Source of the DNA: Proteobacteria bacterium UBA2133 | Lineage (GTDB): Bacteria; Pseudomonadota; Gammaproteobacteria; Arenicellales; UBA868 | Direction of reading: 5' to 3' | NCBI GenBank assembly: GCA_002327725.1 | Contig: DCXP01000017.1 | Span: 30,485-36,170, forward strand | DNA: 5,686 nt | Part shown: positions 1 through 4,411 of the stretch, in pieces | How the letters are laid out: every line of letters begins with the position of its first letter | Position numbering within the stretch: position 1 is the first letter of the stretch | Notes under the pieces: model-generated | The model's database searches: none | Seen by the model: only the letters and a program-made list of their open reading frames with translations | What the model was told of the DNA's origin: nothing | Translations under genes and position numbers: made by a program

Positions 1-742
1 GGAGAGCGCCGGTCTTTTCAGTCGCCTCACGCAGGGCTTCAAGAAAGCCGGGGCGAGCCGGGATACAGCCGCCGGCACCGATCATGGGCTCGACAATGAC
101 AGCGGCAAGCGCGTTCCCCGCGTTCTGAATCTTTTCAACCGCGGCATCGGGATCATTAAAGGGGATACGGTGGGTGGGGAAGGGCGCGTTTAACGGATTC
201 TCGCCGGCGAAGCTGAGCACACCGCCATGGTAGCTGCCGTCAACGACCATGATATCTGTGCGACCGGTATGGGCCCTGGCGCTGCTTAAGGCCAGCACGT
301 TGGCTTCGGTTCCCGAGTTACAGAAGCGAAGCCGTTCAACAGCCGGGAAGCGCTCACAGATCAAGCCCGCAAGCTGCGCCTCACGTTCGGTCGGGCCGCC
401 AAAGGTGAGACCTTGAGATAGCGCTTCCGATAGCGAAGCGATGATCTCGGGATGGCTGTGACCATAGAGGCCCGCTGTGTACTCACCGAGGAAGTCCTGG
501 TAGTGATGGTCATCGACATCTTCGATGTGTGCGCCTTGGGCCCGTTTCACGACGACGGGAAACGGTGAATAATGCAAAACCGTGCGGGTGTTGCCTCCGG
601 GAAGCGCCCCCTTTGCCTGCTGGAAAATCGCGAAACTATTCTGGTTGCGTTCGGTATAAAGATCGCGCTCGCGCGCGAGTTGATCCGCCACTGAGGGGCT
701 AATGGCGGAATCCGCTGCTGCGATGGGGTGGTTCCCATTCAT
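1..742 (-). CDS. Class III PLP aminotransferase, glutamate-1-semialdehyde aminomutase-like (C-terminus outside window)
   Basis: An open frame of 247 codons starts at the ATG at 742-740 and runs off the left edge. Visible fold-type I class III motifs, in order: LPGGNTR (residues 47-53), the Gly-rich PLP-phosphate loop NSGTEAN (142-148), the SYHGG segment that stacks on the cofactor (170-174), and VEPMIGAGG (217-225). This order and spacing match the HemL/GSA-aminomutase branch. The Schiff-base lysine and the DEV aspartate lie beyond the edge, so catalytic competence cannot be checked. Such cytoplasmic enzymes move amino groups between an amine or amino acid and a carbonyl partner. The 40-residue N-terminal extension and isolated context argue against housekeeping HemL and favour a catabolic aspartate-aminotransferase-family paralogue. 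No Shine-Dalgarno precedes the ATG, but the stop of a small upstream ORF overlaps it as ATGA, which suggests translational coupling. The family is certain; the substrate is unknown. Confidence 0.93.
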   Translation of the reverse strand, partial: MNGNHPIAAADSAISPSVADQLARERDLYTERNQNSFAIFQQAKGALPGGNTRTVLHYSPFPVVVKRAQGAHIEDVDDHHYQDFLGEYTAGLYGHSHPEIIASLSEALSQGLTFGGPTEREAQLAGLICERFPAVERLRFCNSGTEANVLALSSARAHTGRTDIMVVDGSYHGGVLSFAGENPLNAPFPTHRIPFNDPDAAVEKIQNAGNALAAVIVEPMIGAGGCIPARPGFLEALREATEKTGAL

Positions 743-876
743 GGCAGGGAATAATACAGTGTGAGCCCAAAACACAGAACAACGAGCATGATCCCCAGCA
801 GGCGCCACATGCGGTTGTAGCGGTCTCCGAAAAAAACCGTGTCTTTAAGCCACGCTGTTGATTTCTTAATAGCCAA
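739..876 (-). CDS. Small single-pass membrane protein, 45 aa, overlapping the aminotransferase start
   Basis: This short frame is preceded by an in-frame TGA two codons upstream of a TTG at 876-874, the only plausible start that gives the whole peptide; AGGT sits about 8 bases before it. The product begins MAIKKSTAWLKD, has a basic/aromatic stretch (GDRYNRMWR) and ends in a hydrophobic helix at about residues 24-43 (LLGIMLVVLCFGLTLYY). The basic residues before the helix predict a cytoplasmic N-terminus. Its TGA overlaps the aminotransferase ATG in the ATGA arrangement typical of coupled translation, and that downstream gene has no ribosome binding site of its own, which is the main reason to believe this ORF. 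I do not recognise a family. It could be a membrane anchor or leader peptide, or a chance ORF. A start at the internal ATG (810-808) is possible but lacks a well-placed Shine-Dalgarno. Confidence 0.5.
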   Translation of the reverse strand: MAIKKSTAWLKDTVFFGDRYNRMWRLLGIMLVVLCFGLTLYYSLP

Positions 877-1127
877 GCATCACGACCTATTGGACGGTAA
901 TGTGTTGTCTGGCTGTGGTGAGCCAGAGCCCAAACTCAGCGCCATCCTACCATCAGGATGCTTAAACGGTCCCGCCGGGATCTTCATTTTGGCGAGTTTT
1001 CAATTCAAATATTAAAGTTTTCCGAGTCTGCGACGGTGCGCCACTAGCCGGGAAATACCACCCTTTTCTAGGGGGAATATCCGCTTTTCTGAGCTACACT
1101 CTTTCCACGGTCTACCGAAAAGAGGAG
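877..1127. other. Divergent intergenic control region
   Basis: These 251 bases separate the minus-strand membrane-peptide/aminotransferase pair from the plus-strand NTF2-like gene, so promoters should face both ways. The plus-strand promoter elements lie at 1056-1100 and are listed separately. Minor dyads are CATCCT/AGGATG (943-948 and 955-960, 6-base loop) and GGCT/AGCC around 911-924. An AT-rich patch at about 1000-1020 could supply a minus-strand -10 box, but no convincing -35/-10 pair was found for that direction. No further gene is seen. Confidence 0.5.
1056..1100 (+). promoter_or_regulatory. Putative activator-dependent promoter of the NTF2-like gene
   Basis: An imperfect dyad spans 1056-1079: TACCACCC, a 7-base spacer, then GGGGG followed by AATA, with TA..CCC and GGG..TA as symmetric parts. 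A -10-like TACACT lies at 1095-1100. The position expected for a -35 box (1072-1077, GGGGAA) is very poor and lies inside the dyad. With a start near 1107 the dyad centre is about 40 bases upstream, where a class II activator that substitutes for -35 contacts would sit. LuxR/NarL-type regulators often use such sites, but the regulator type is a guess. Confidence 0.35.
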
Positions 1128-1133
1128 TTGGAT

Positions 1134-1505
1134 ATGTCAGCACTGGAACAGGTGTTAAAAGGATACGGGTGTTTCAAGGAAGGTGATATTGAAGGGATGG
1201 CAGCGTTGTGTCACGAGGACATGGTGTTCAAGATGAACGGTACACACAGTCTGTCCGGTGAGTATCATGGCTTCAGCAGCTGGGTGAATGATTTTCTTGC
1301 CAAGATTCCAAGTGTGATACCGGGATTCCATCTGGAAATGGAGCACTGTTTCGAATCAGGCAATGATGTCTTCTGTCACCTGCGGGCAACGGGTGAGGGT
1401 CTGGACGCTTACTTTGGACATTATTTTGTCGTCGAGGATGGAAAGATCCGCACTTTCCACGCGTTTGATGACTCTCAGCAATGGGCGAAGGCCCTGGGGG
1501 AATAA
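1134..1505 (+). CDS. NTF2-like / SnoaL-like small protein (123 aa)
   Basis: The start is the ATG at 1134 because AGAGGAG (1121-1127) lies 6 bases before it; the in-frame TTG at 1128 touches that Shine-Dalgarno and is unlikely. The 123-residue product has the length and pattern of the cone-shaped alpha+beta NTF2/SnoaL superfamily: an N-terminal helix with a YGCFKEGDIEGM segment (11-22), then LCHEDMVFKMNG (25-36), a central helix (FSSWVNDFLAKIP, 47-59), and C-terminal strands (GNDVFCHLRATGEG and FVVEDGKIRTFHAFDD). Members include ketosteroid-isomerase-type enzymes, polyketide cyclases and many ligand binders; Asp29, His45 and His109 might line the pocket, but no catalytic set can be assigned. 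There is no signal peptide, so it should be cytoplasmic. It is monocistronic: own promoter region upstream, hairpin 59 bases after the stop. The fold is likely; the reaction is unknown. Confidence 0.9.
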   Translation: MSALEQVLKGYGCFKEGDIEGMAALCHEDMVFKMNGTHSLSGEYHGFSSWVNDFLAKIPSVIPGFHLEMEHCFESGNDVFCHLRATGEGLDAYFGHYFVVEDGKIRTFHAFDDSQQWAKALGE

Positions 1506-1564
1506 TGGTTTTGGGCCCGAGCAGGGTCTTCTAAAGCCATTGGCCCATTGCTGATCTCGATTTT

Positions 1565-1588
1565 GCCCCGCCAGTTACCGGGCGGGGC
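1565..1588 (+). terminator. Hairpin terminator after the NTF2-like gene
   Basis: A perfect 8-bp GC stem, GCCCCGCC (1565-1572) and GGCGGGGC (1581-1588), encloses an 8-base loop 59 bases past the stop. The downstream tract (GTGCCTTCTGTTC) is only moderately T-rich, so it may be an inefficient intrinsic terminator or a 3'-end-stabilising hairpin. The TTTT on its left side means it is not a good terminator for the opposite strand. Confidence 0.55.
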
Positions 1589-1708
1589 GTGCCTTCTGTT
1601 CGTCTAGAGAAAATGCAGCTCTTCTTGACTGCTATTCCAAGCTTTCCGTAAATCTATTTTGCTTAGGTATTATCTAAACCGGTTCAATCAAGGGCCGTGC
1701 AGGCGATG

Positions 1709-1737
1709 TTGATAAGTATTCCTCATAGTCTTACTAT
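1709..1737 (+). promoter_or_regulatory. Sigma-70 promoter of the secreted-protein gene
   Basis: A -35 box TTGATA (1709-1714) and a -10 box TACTAT (1732-1737) are separated by exactly 17 bases. Transcription would begin near 1744 and give a leader of about 24 bases that carries the Shine-Dalgarno AAGAGGA. A palindrome covers the -10 box (see 1723-1739). A second, weaker -35-like TTGACT at 1625-1630 has only a poor -10 (TAAATC). Confidence 0.55.
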
Positions 1738-1739
1738 GA
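1723..1739. repeat. Operator-like inverted repeat over the -10 box
   Basis: TCATAGT (1723-1729), a CTT spacer and ACTATGA (1733-1739) form a perfect 7-bp inverted repeat that completely overlaps the -10 hexamer TACTAT. A dimeric repressor bound here would block polymerase. The regulator is not in the window, and the function is inferred only from symmetry and position. Confidence 0.4.
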
Positions 1740-1767
1740 CAAGACATTCTAAAAAGAGGAATATGCA

Positions 1768-2262
1768 ATGAAAGCAATAAAGACTTCAATCATTCTTGCA
1801 GCCACCGGGTTGTTGCTGGGTGGGCCAGTTATAGCCGAAACAGTAGTGCCGACCAGCGGGCATGGCTACGGTGGCAAGACATCTTCGACAGCAACCCCAT
1901 TGGCGGATGGCTCCACGTTGATTAAGCAGACGACCCATGAGTTCTGGATTCAGGATCCATCCGAAGCGAACTTTCCTGCCGTGGTTGTTGCTGACTGCAA
2001 TGGAGCGATGTTGCTGTCTGCAGAGGGAGCGCCTGTAGCCTTTAGCGGAGTTTGTTCTGCAACTGACATTGACGGAGATACGTTCATAGCAACCAATCAT
2101 TCAATGACGCCCGACTTCAGCGATTGCCATTGGACAATGTATGGCGGGACCGGAAAGTACGCGGGTGTAACCGGGAGCGGCGTTTGCATACCCGGCGGCC
2201 CGACCACTGCTGATGGTAGTAACACCAAGTTTTCCTGGAAAGGAGAATGGGTACTGCCATAG
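1768..2262 (+). CDS. Secreted four-cysteine beta-rich protein of unknown function (164 aa)
   Basis: AAGAGGA (1754-1760) lies 7 bases before the ATG, which fixes the start; an ATG at 1763 is out of frame. Residues 1-23 form a Sec signal peptide: basic MKAIK, hydrophobic core (SIILAATGLLLGG), and a VIA|E cleavage site. The mature part of about 141 residues has four cysteines (77, 96, 120, 140), enough for two periplasmic disulfides, and no membrane helix. It is rich in Gly, Thr and Ser with short alternating strands (STLIKQTTHEFWIQD, AVVVADCNGAML). The segment GGTGKYAGVTGSG (126-138) resembles the turn seen in allene-oxide-cyclase/dirigent-like eight-stranded barrels, where a GGTG[KR][FY]xG[AIV]TG motif recurs. 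That suggests a small periplasmic beta-barrel, but I do not recognise a named family. Promoter, operator-like palindrome and strong terminator enclose it, so it is an autonomous, probably regulated, single-gene unit. Confidence 0.9.
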   Translation: MKAIKTSIILAATGLLLGGPVIAETVVPTSGHGYGGKTSSTATPLADGSTLIKQTTHEFWIQDPSEANFPAVVVADCNGAMLLSAEGAPVAFSGVCSATDIDGDTFIATNHSMTPDFSDCHWTMYGGTGKYAGVTGSGVCIPGGPTTADGSNTKFSWKGEWVLP

Positions 2263-2283
2263 GGTGAATTCGGTGGCCCATCA

Positions 2284-2313
2284 AAAAGCCCCGCTTAGGC
2301 GGGGCTTTTCTTT
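2284..2313 (+). terminator. Strong Rho-independent terminator
   Basis: GCCCCGC (2288-2294) pairs perfectly with GCGGGGC (2299-2305) around a TTAG tetraloop. AAAA before and TTTTCTTT after the stem complete a textbook intrinsic terminator 25 bases past the stop of the secreted-protein gene. The flanking A and T runs would also let it work in the opposite direction. Confidence 0.92.
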
Positions 2314-2329
2314 GGTATTTCTCACCCAG

Positions 2330-2358
2330 TTGAGCCACGCGAAAGACAGGCATATGTT
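2330..2358 (+). promoter_or_regulatory. Possible sigma-70 promoter of the 73-aa ORF
   Basis: TTGAGC (2330-2335) and TATGTT (2353-2358) are separated by 17 bases, with a predicted transcription start near 2365 and a leader of about 50 bases. It lies just downstream of the strong terminator, as a new transcription unit would require. Both hexamers match consensus at four of six positions, so this is suggestive only. Confidence 0.35.
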
Positions 2359-2413
2359 TTTGGCACAGGTTCCCGAGGATTCTTACGTCCCATCCTAAAT
2401 GGAGGGATTGAAT

Positions 2414-2635
2414 ATGAAATATGTACACCAGTTCCAAGTTACAAAAGTCAGTCCTATTGCGATAGATGCCAGGCTCACCGTGCCATTGCCGACGGGGGCT
2501 GAGGAGATACATGGGACCTGCATGGCACTGATTATGGGGGTTTCGCGCTGTGAAAGTTTCCCGAAATTGGAGGATCGTACGATACTGGAGTTTTCTGGTT
2601 GTATTGTTTCTCCCTGGAAAGCCGGTGCGGATTAA
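2414..2635 (+). CDS. Hypothetical 73-aa protein, unrecognised family
   Basis: GGAGGGA (2401-2407) is placed 6 bases before the ATG at 2414, so that start is preferred over the in-frame ATG at 2399, which lies before the Shine-Dalgarno. The product begins MKYVHQFQVTKVSP and is compact and mixed: a basic, polar N-terminus, a PLPTGAEE turn (around 29-36), then HGTCMALIMGVSRCESFPKLEDR and ILEFSGCIVSPWK. It has three cysteines, no clear signal peptide and no transmembrane helix. A strong ribosome binding site and a preceding promoter-like pair argue that it is expressed, or once was. No terminator follows, and the DNA after it becomes AT-rich with frame breaks, so it may be a truncated gene that has lost its 3' part. 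No function can be proposed. Confidence 0.55.
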   Translation: MKYVHQFQVTKVSPIAIDARLTVPLPTGAEEIHGTCMALIMGVSRCESFPKLEDRTILEFSGCIVSPWKAGAD

Positions 2636-2828
2636 AATGTTTTACTATGAATCAGGAGATGCAAAAGAAAGGCAACAAAACGAAATCTACTTCACTGCCT
2701 GGTGTTACGGATTGATCAACTTAAAATCCAATACCCGGATCACGTTGTAGAACCAACCTAAAAAAGGCGTGGATTCGAGATCACTGGGGTGCTTGCTAAT
2801 ATTTCATAGTCAACTCTTTCGATATCCC
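2636..2828. other. AT-rich spacer without a convincing gene
   Basis: This stretch is clearly more AT-rich than its flanks. A 37-codon plus-strand frame (ATG 2637, stop 2748-2750; product starts MFYYESGDAKERQQNE) begins right after the stop of the 73-aa ORF but has no usable ribosome binding site and no recognisable motif. The remainder has no coding signal on either strand, and no ribosome binding site precedes the aldehyde dehydrogenase remnant at 2829. It looks like decayed or imported DNA. Confidence 0.4.
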
Positions 2829-3034
2829 ATGAACAATCAAACGTCTAGTACAACCTCTGTAGCCAATCTAAAGCAACTTGACCATTGGATTGGTGGAACC
2901 ACAGTTAAACCATCCAGTGGAAACTATCTAGAATCCCTTAGCCCTGTTACTGGGGCGTTATTGTAGGCAGGTTTTCCGCCCGCCAATGAGGTCGGGTGCT
3001 GAACTTGATTGCAGGTGCGACTACCGGTACGGAC
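2829..3034 (+). pseudogene. Aldehyde dehydrogenase remnant with internal deletion and frameshift
   Basis: The first 45 codons (ATG 2829, TAG 2964-2966) read MNNQTSSTTS..., then LDHWIGGTTVKPSSG and YLESLSPVTGALL. This is the usual N-terminus of NAD(P)-dependent aldehyde dehydrogenases (pattern HWIxGxWVxPxSGxYxxxxNPATGEVL). Immediately after the stop the same frame reads AGFPP (2967-2981). About 8 bases on, after a frame change, VLNLIAGATTG follows (2996-3028). Together these match the family's conserved EAGFPPGVLNVVTG segment, which normally lies some 150 residues further into the protein near the cofactor-binding fold. The gene therefore seems to have lost the intervening coding sequence plus everything after it: the catalytic Cys and Glu regions are absent. 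No Shine-Dalgarno precedes the ATG. The N-terminal match is strong; the second segment is shorter but specific in order and wording. Confidence 0.72.
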
Positions 3035-3067
3035 TAAATGGGTTGACCTGGCGGATGAATCTGATTC

Positions 3068-3544
3068 TTATTCTTCCGGTTGAAGGTCTGGAGGTGGAAT
3101 CAGTCCACCCCCGAGCTGGTCTACAGTTCCTAAGTCCTCAAGAGTCTTTCGCATGCTGTCTGGAATCGGGAACGACTTAAGATTGCCATCCTCCTGAATC
3201 CGGGCATAGACTCGAACGGCCCGACCCTCACAGATCAGATCGCCTGAGGCATGATTAGCTGCTATACAGTTCCAGTGAAGGGTGCGCTCACCAATCTGTT
3301 CCAGACTGATCTTGGTCATCACGCGGTCACCGTAGGCTGCCGGGCCGATGAAACGAAAGTGAATCTCGCCCATCACAAAGGTGGTACGGTCTTGGCGAAT
3401 CATCTGATCGACTGGGTAGCCAATAGTTCTGAATAACTCATGCTCGGTATCATTAAACCAGGCCACTATCCTTGGGTAATACACCAATCCGAAAGGGTCC
3501 GATTCACCCCACGGTACCGAAATCTCTCGCCAATACATTGCCAT
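3068..3544 (-). CDS. 4HBT-family acyl-CoA thioesterase (4-hydroxybenzoyl-CoA thioesterase-like)
   Basis: The 158-residue product is a single hotdog domain. Near the N-terminus, WGESDPFGLVYYPR (12-25) matches the 4-hydroxybenzoyl-CoA thioesterase signature FGDCDPAGIVxYP; Asp16 aligns with the catalytic aspartate of the Pseudomonas enzyme and the following Gly-Val-Tyr-Tyr starts the central hotdog helix (IVAWFNDTEHELFRTIGY). Downstream strands (EIHFRFIGPAAYGDRVMTKISL, LHWNCIAAN, DLICEGRAVRVYAR) follow the family layout. The enzyme would hydrolyse an acyl- or aroyl-CoA thioester in the cytoplasm; which one cannot be told. Starts are ambiguous: ATG 3544 is chosen because GGGTGG lies just before it, with GTG 3550 and ATG 3538 as in-frame alternatives. 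The Gly/Pro-rich C-terminus (LGGGLIPPPDLQPEE) extends past the typical domain end. It converges on the aldehyde dehydrogenase remnant. No clear terminator follows; a short palindrome, GAATCTGATTC, ends at the stop. Confidence 0.92.
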   Translation of the reverse strand: MAMYWREISVPWGESDPFGLVYYPRIVAWFNDTEHELFRTIGYPVDQMIRQDRTTFVMGEIHFRFIGPAAYGDRVMTKISLEQIGERTLHWNCIAANHASGDLICEGRAVRVYARIQEDGNLKSFPIPDSMRKTLEDLGTVDQLGGGLIPPPDLQPEE

Positions 3545-3553
3545 TGCCACCCG

Positions 3554-3634
3554 ACTCTATCAGAAACAATCGCTTTTGCCGCAGAGGTTTTCGAAGGCGC
3601 TATTGCCGACCTGTAGCTGCCACGCAAACCCTAG
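3554..3634 (+). pseudogene. Possible 3'-terminal remnant of an unidentified gene
   Basis: A plus-strand frame from 3554 reads TLSETIAFAAEVFEGAIADL, then an amber TAG (3614-3616), then LPRKP and a second TAG (3632-3634). The amphipathic helix-like segment with a basic tail looks like an enzyme C-terminus, and a single base change would turn the first stop into Tyr. A hairpin followed by AATTTT lies about 70 bases downstream, where a terminator would be expected. I do not recognise the family, there is no start codon, and the fragment is short enough to be chance. Confidence 0.25.
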
Positions 3635-3702
3635 AAGGTAATGCAGGACGGTCTGGATAAGGTGACCACCCCCTTTGAATGAACAACGACTTCGAATATC
3701 CA

Positions 3703-3727
3703 CCCCACGCAGCGGTGGGGAATTTTG
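3703..3727 (+). terminator. Short hairpin plus T-run, possible plus-strand terminator
   Basis: CCCCAC (3703-3708) and GTGGGG (3715-3720) form a 6-bp stem with a 6-base loop, followed by AATTTTG. No intact plus-strand gene precedes it; it may be the leftover terminator of the gene whose 3' end is suspected at 3554-3634. Confidence 0.45.
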
Positions 3728-3734
3728 AAGGTCT

Positions 3735-3758
3735 GAAAAAGATGGCCTAAGTTAGGCC
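3735..3758 (-). terminator. Rho-independent terminator of the cupin gene
   Basis: On the minus strand GGCCTA-ACT-TAGGCC (3758-3744) forms a 6-bp stem with a 3-base loop and is followed by ATCTTTTTC (3743-3735). It lies about 55 bases past the stop of the cupin gene and well before the thioesterase start, separating the two minus-strand transcripts. Confidence 0.75.
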
Positions 3759-3812
3759 GAGAGTACACCACTCCCACATAAACACTTTTTGAGCCTGCTT
3801 CGGTTGCAACCC

Positions 3813-4241
3813 TTAGACCTTATTGAGTTCTGTTTTGGCTGCGTAGTCAATTCGCTTGGCGGTCGAGGGGGCGTTACCTGCCGGAAGCACGGAGTAGAAG
3901 AAGGTGACACGTTCTTGCGCCTCGTAAACAATCTTCGTGTCGCGTGGTATCCACAATACATCCCCCGGATCGGCTTCGAATACTTTATCGCCAACCCGTA
4001 ACGTGAAATGTCCCTCGAGGATGTAGATCACCTCGTCGTAGGTGATGTGCCAGGGGATACTGCAATCCTCGAACACGCCGATCCCGGCGCCCAACTCTTC
4101 AGAAAATGACGTATTCACCAGGCCAATTGTTTTCATACCGTTTACCGGCTCTAGATTCAGATCTTCTTTACGGAAAAGTTTGGTTTTATCGCAAGACTGA
4201 GTTAGCTTCATGGTATCGTTTTGCTCGTCGTGGGAGTTCAT
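3813..4241 (-). CDS. EutQ-like cupin-domain protein (142 aa)
   Basis: The protein has one conserved beta-barrel (cupin) domain at about residues 55-120. Motif 1 is WHITYDEVIYILEG (64-77) with Glu70 and Gly77, and motif 2 is DPGDVLWIPRDTKIVY (91-106). The YDEVxYxLEG ... PGDVxxIP wording is that of the EutQ branch. As in EutQ, the usual HxH metal ligands and the motif-2 histidine are largely replaced (Thr67 or Tyr68, Lys103), so a classical metal-dependent dioxygenase role is unlikely. EutQ itself supports ethanolamine catabolism and has been reported to act as an acetate kinase, but no other eut gene is here, so a stand-alone binding or regulatory role is equally possible. The start is uncertain: ATG 4241 is used, while TTG 4250 and ATG 4211 (giving MKLTQSCDKTKLFRKEDL) are in frame and none has a strong Shine-Dalgarno. 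It has its own terminator at 3735-3758. Confidence 0.88.
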   Translation of the reverse strand: MNSHDEQNDTMKLTQSCDKTKLFRKEDLNLEPVNGMKTIGLVNTSFSEELGAGIGVFEDCSIPWHITYDEVIYILEGHFTLRVGDKVFEADPGDVLWIPRDTKIVYEAQERVTFFYSVLPAGNAPSTAKRIDYAAKTELNKV

Positions 4242-4249
4242 TGTTGCCA

Positions 4250-4315
4250 ATGACCCGCATCCTTATTCTGTTGGCTAGTTTGATTTTCGCTGGAGATACG
4301 CTTGCATACCGCTGA
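4250..4315 (+). other. 21-codon signal-peptide-like ORF, divergent over the cupin start
   Basis: ATG 4250 to TGA 4315 encodes MTRILILLASLIFAGDTLAYR, which has the form of a Sec signal peptide (Arg, hydrophobic core, LA|Y-like cleavage site) and then stops. GGGAG (4232-4236) is 13 bases upstream, too far for efficient initiation. It may be the beginning of a decayed secreted-protein gene or a chance hydrophobic frame. Confidence 0.2.
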
Positions 4316-4370
4316 GCGGCTTATTACAGAGATACTGGAGTCGGAAGAAAGAGAGGACGGTGAGCCGCTC
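4314..4370. repeat. Long-spaced inverted repeat GAGCGGCT / AGCCGCTC
   Basis: GAGCGGCT (4314-4321) and AGCCGCTC (4363-4370) are perfect 8-base complements separated by 41 bases, with a few wobble pairs continuing inward. The loop is purine-rich. It lies in the gap between the divergent cupin 5' end and the pilin 3' end and has no T-run, so it is not an obvious terminator; its role is unknown. Confidence 0.45.
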
Positions 4371-4378
4371 CATTGAGG

Positions 4379-4411
4379 GTTACTAGTAACGGTGATGGCT
4401 TGTGGCCATCA
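4379..4411. repeat. Paired dyads at the pilin 3' end
   Basis: GTTACTAGTAAC (4379-4390) is a perfect 12-bp palindrome. Directly beside it TGATGGC (4393-4399) and GCCATCA (4405-4411) form a 7-bp stem with a 5-base loop that includes the pilin stop codon. On the pilin transcript the hairpin comes first, then the palindrome, with no U-run. They could protect or terminate the mRNA, but no canonical terminator is present. Confidence 0.5.

Noticed and set aside
547..738. 63-codon minus-strand ORF starting MGTTPSQQRIPP
   Set aside because: It is the +1 shadow of the aminotransferase frame; the true frame starts at 742 and shows clear PLP-enzyme motifs.
1786..2100. 104-codon minus-strand ORF
   Set aside because: It is antisense to the secreted protein, whose signal peptide, Shine-Dalgarno and terminator show the plus strand is coding.
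2117..2512. 131-codon minus-strand ORF
   Set aside because: It runs antisense through the secreted-protein gene's end, the strong terminator and the start of the 73-aa ORF, has no ribosome binding site and no motif.
4314..4370. Integron attC site
   Set aside because: The long-spaced inverted repeat drew attention, but no GTTRRRY/RYYYAAC core sites flank it and no integrase or cassette array is visible.
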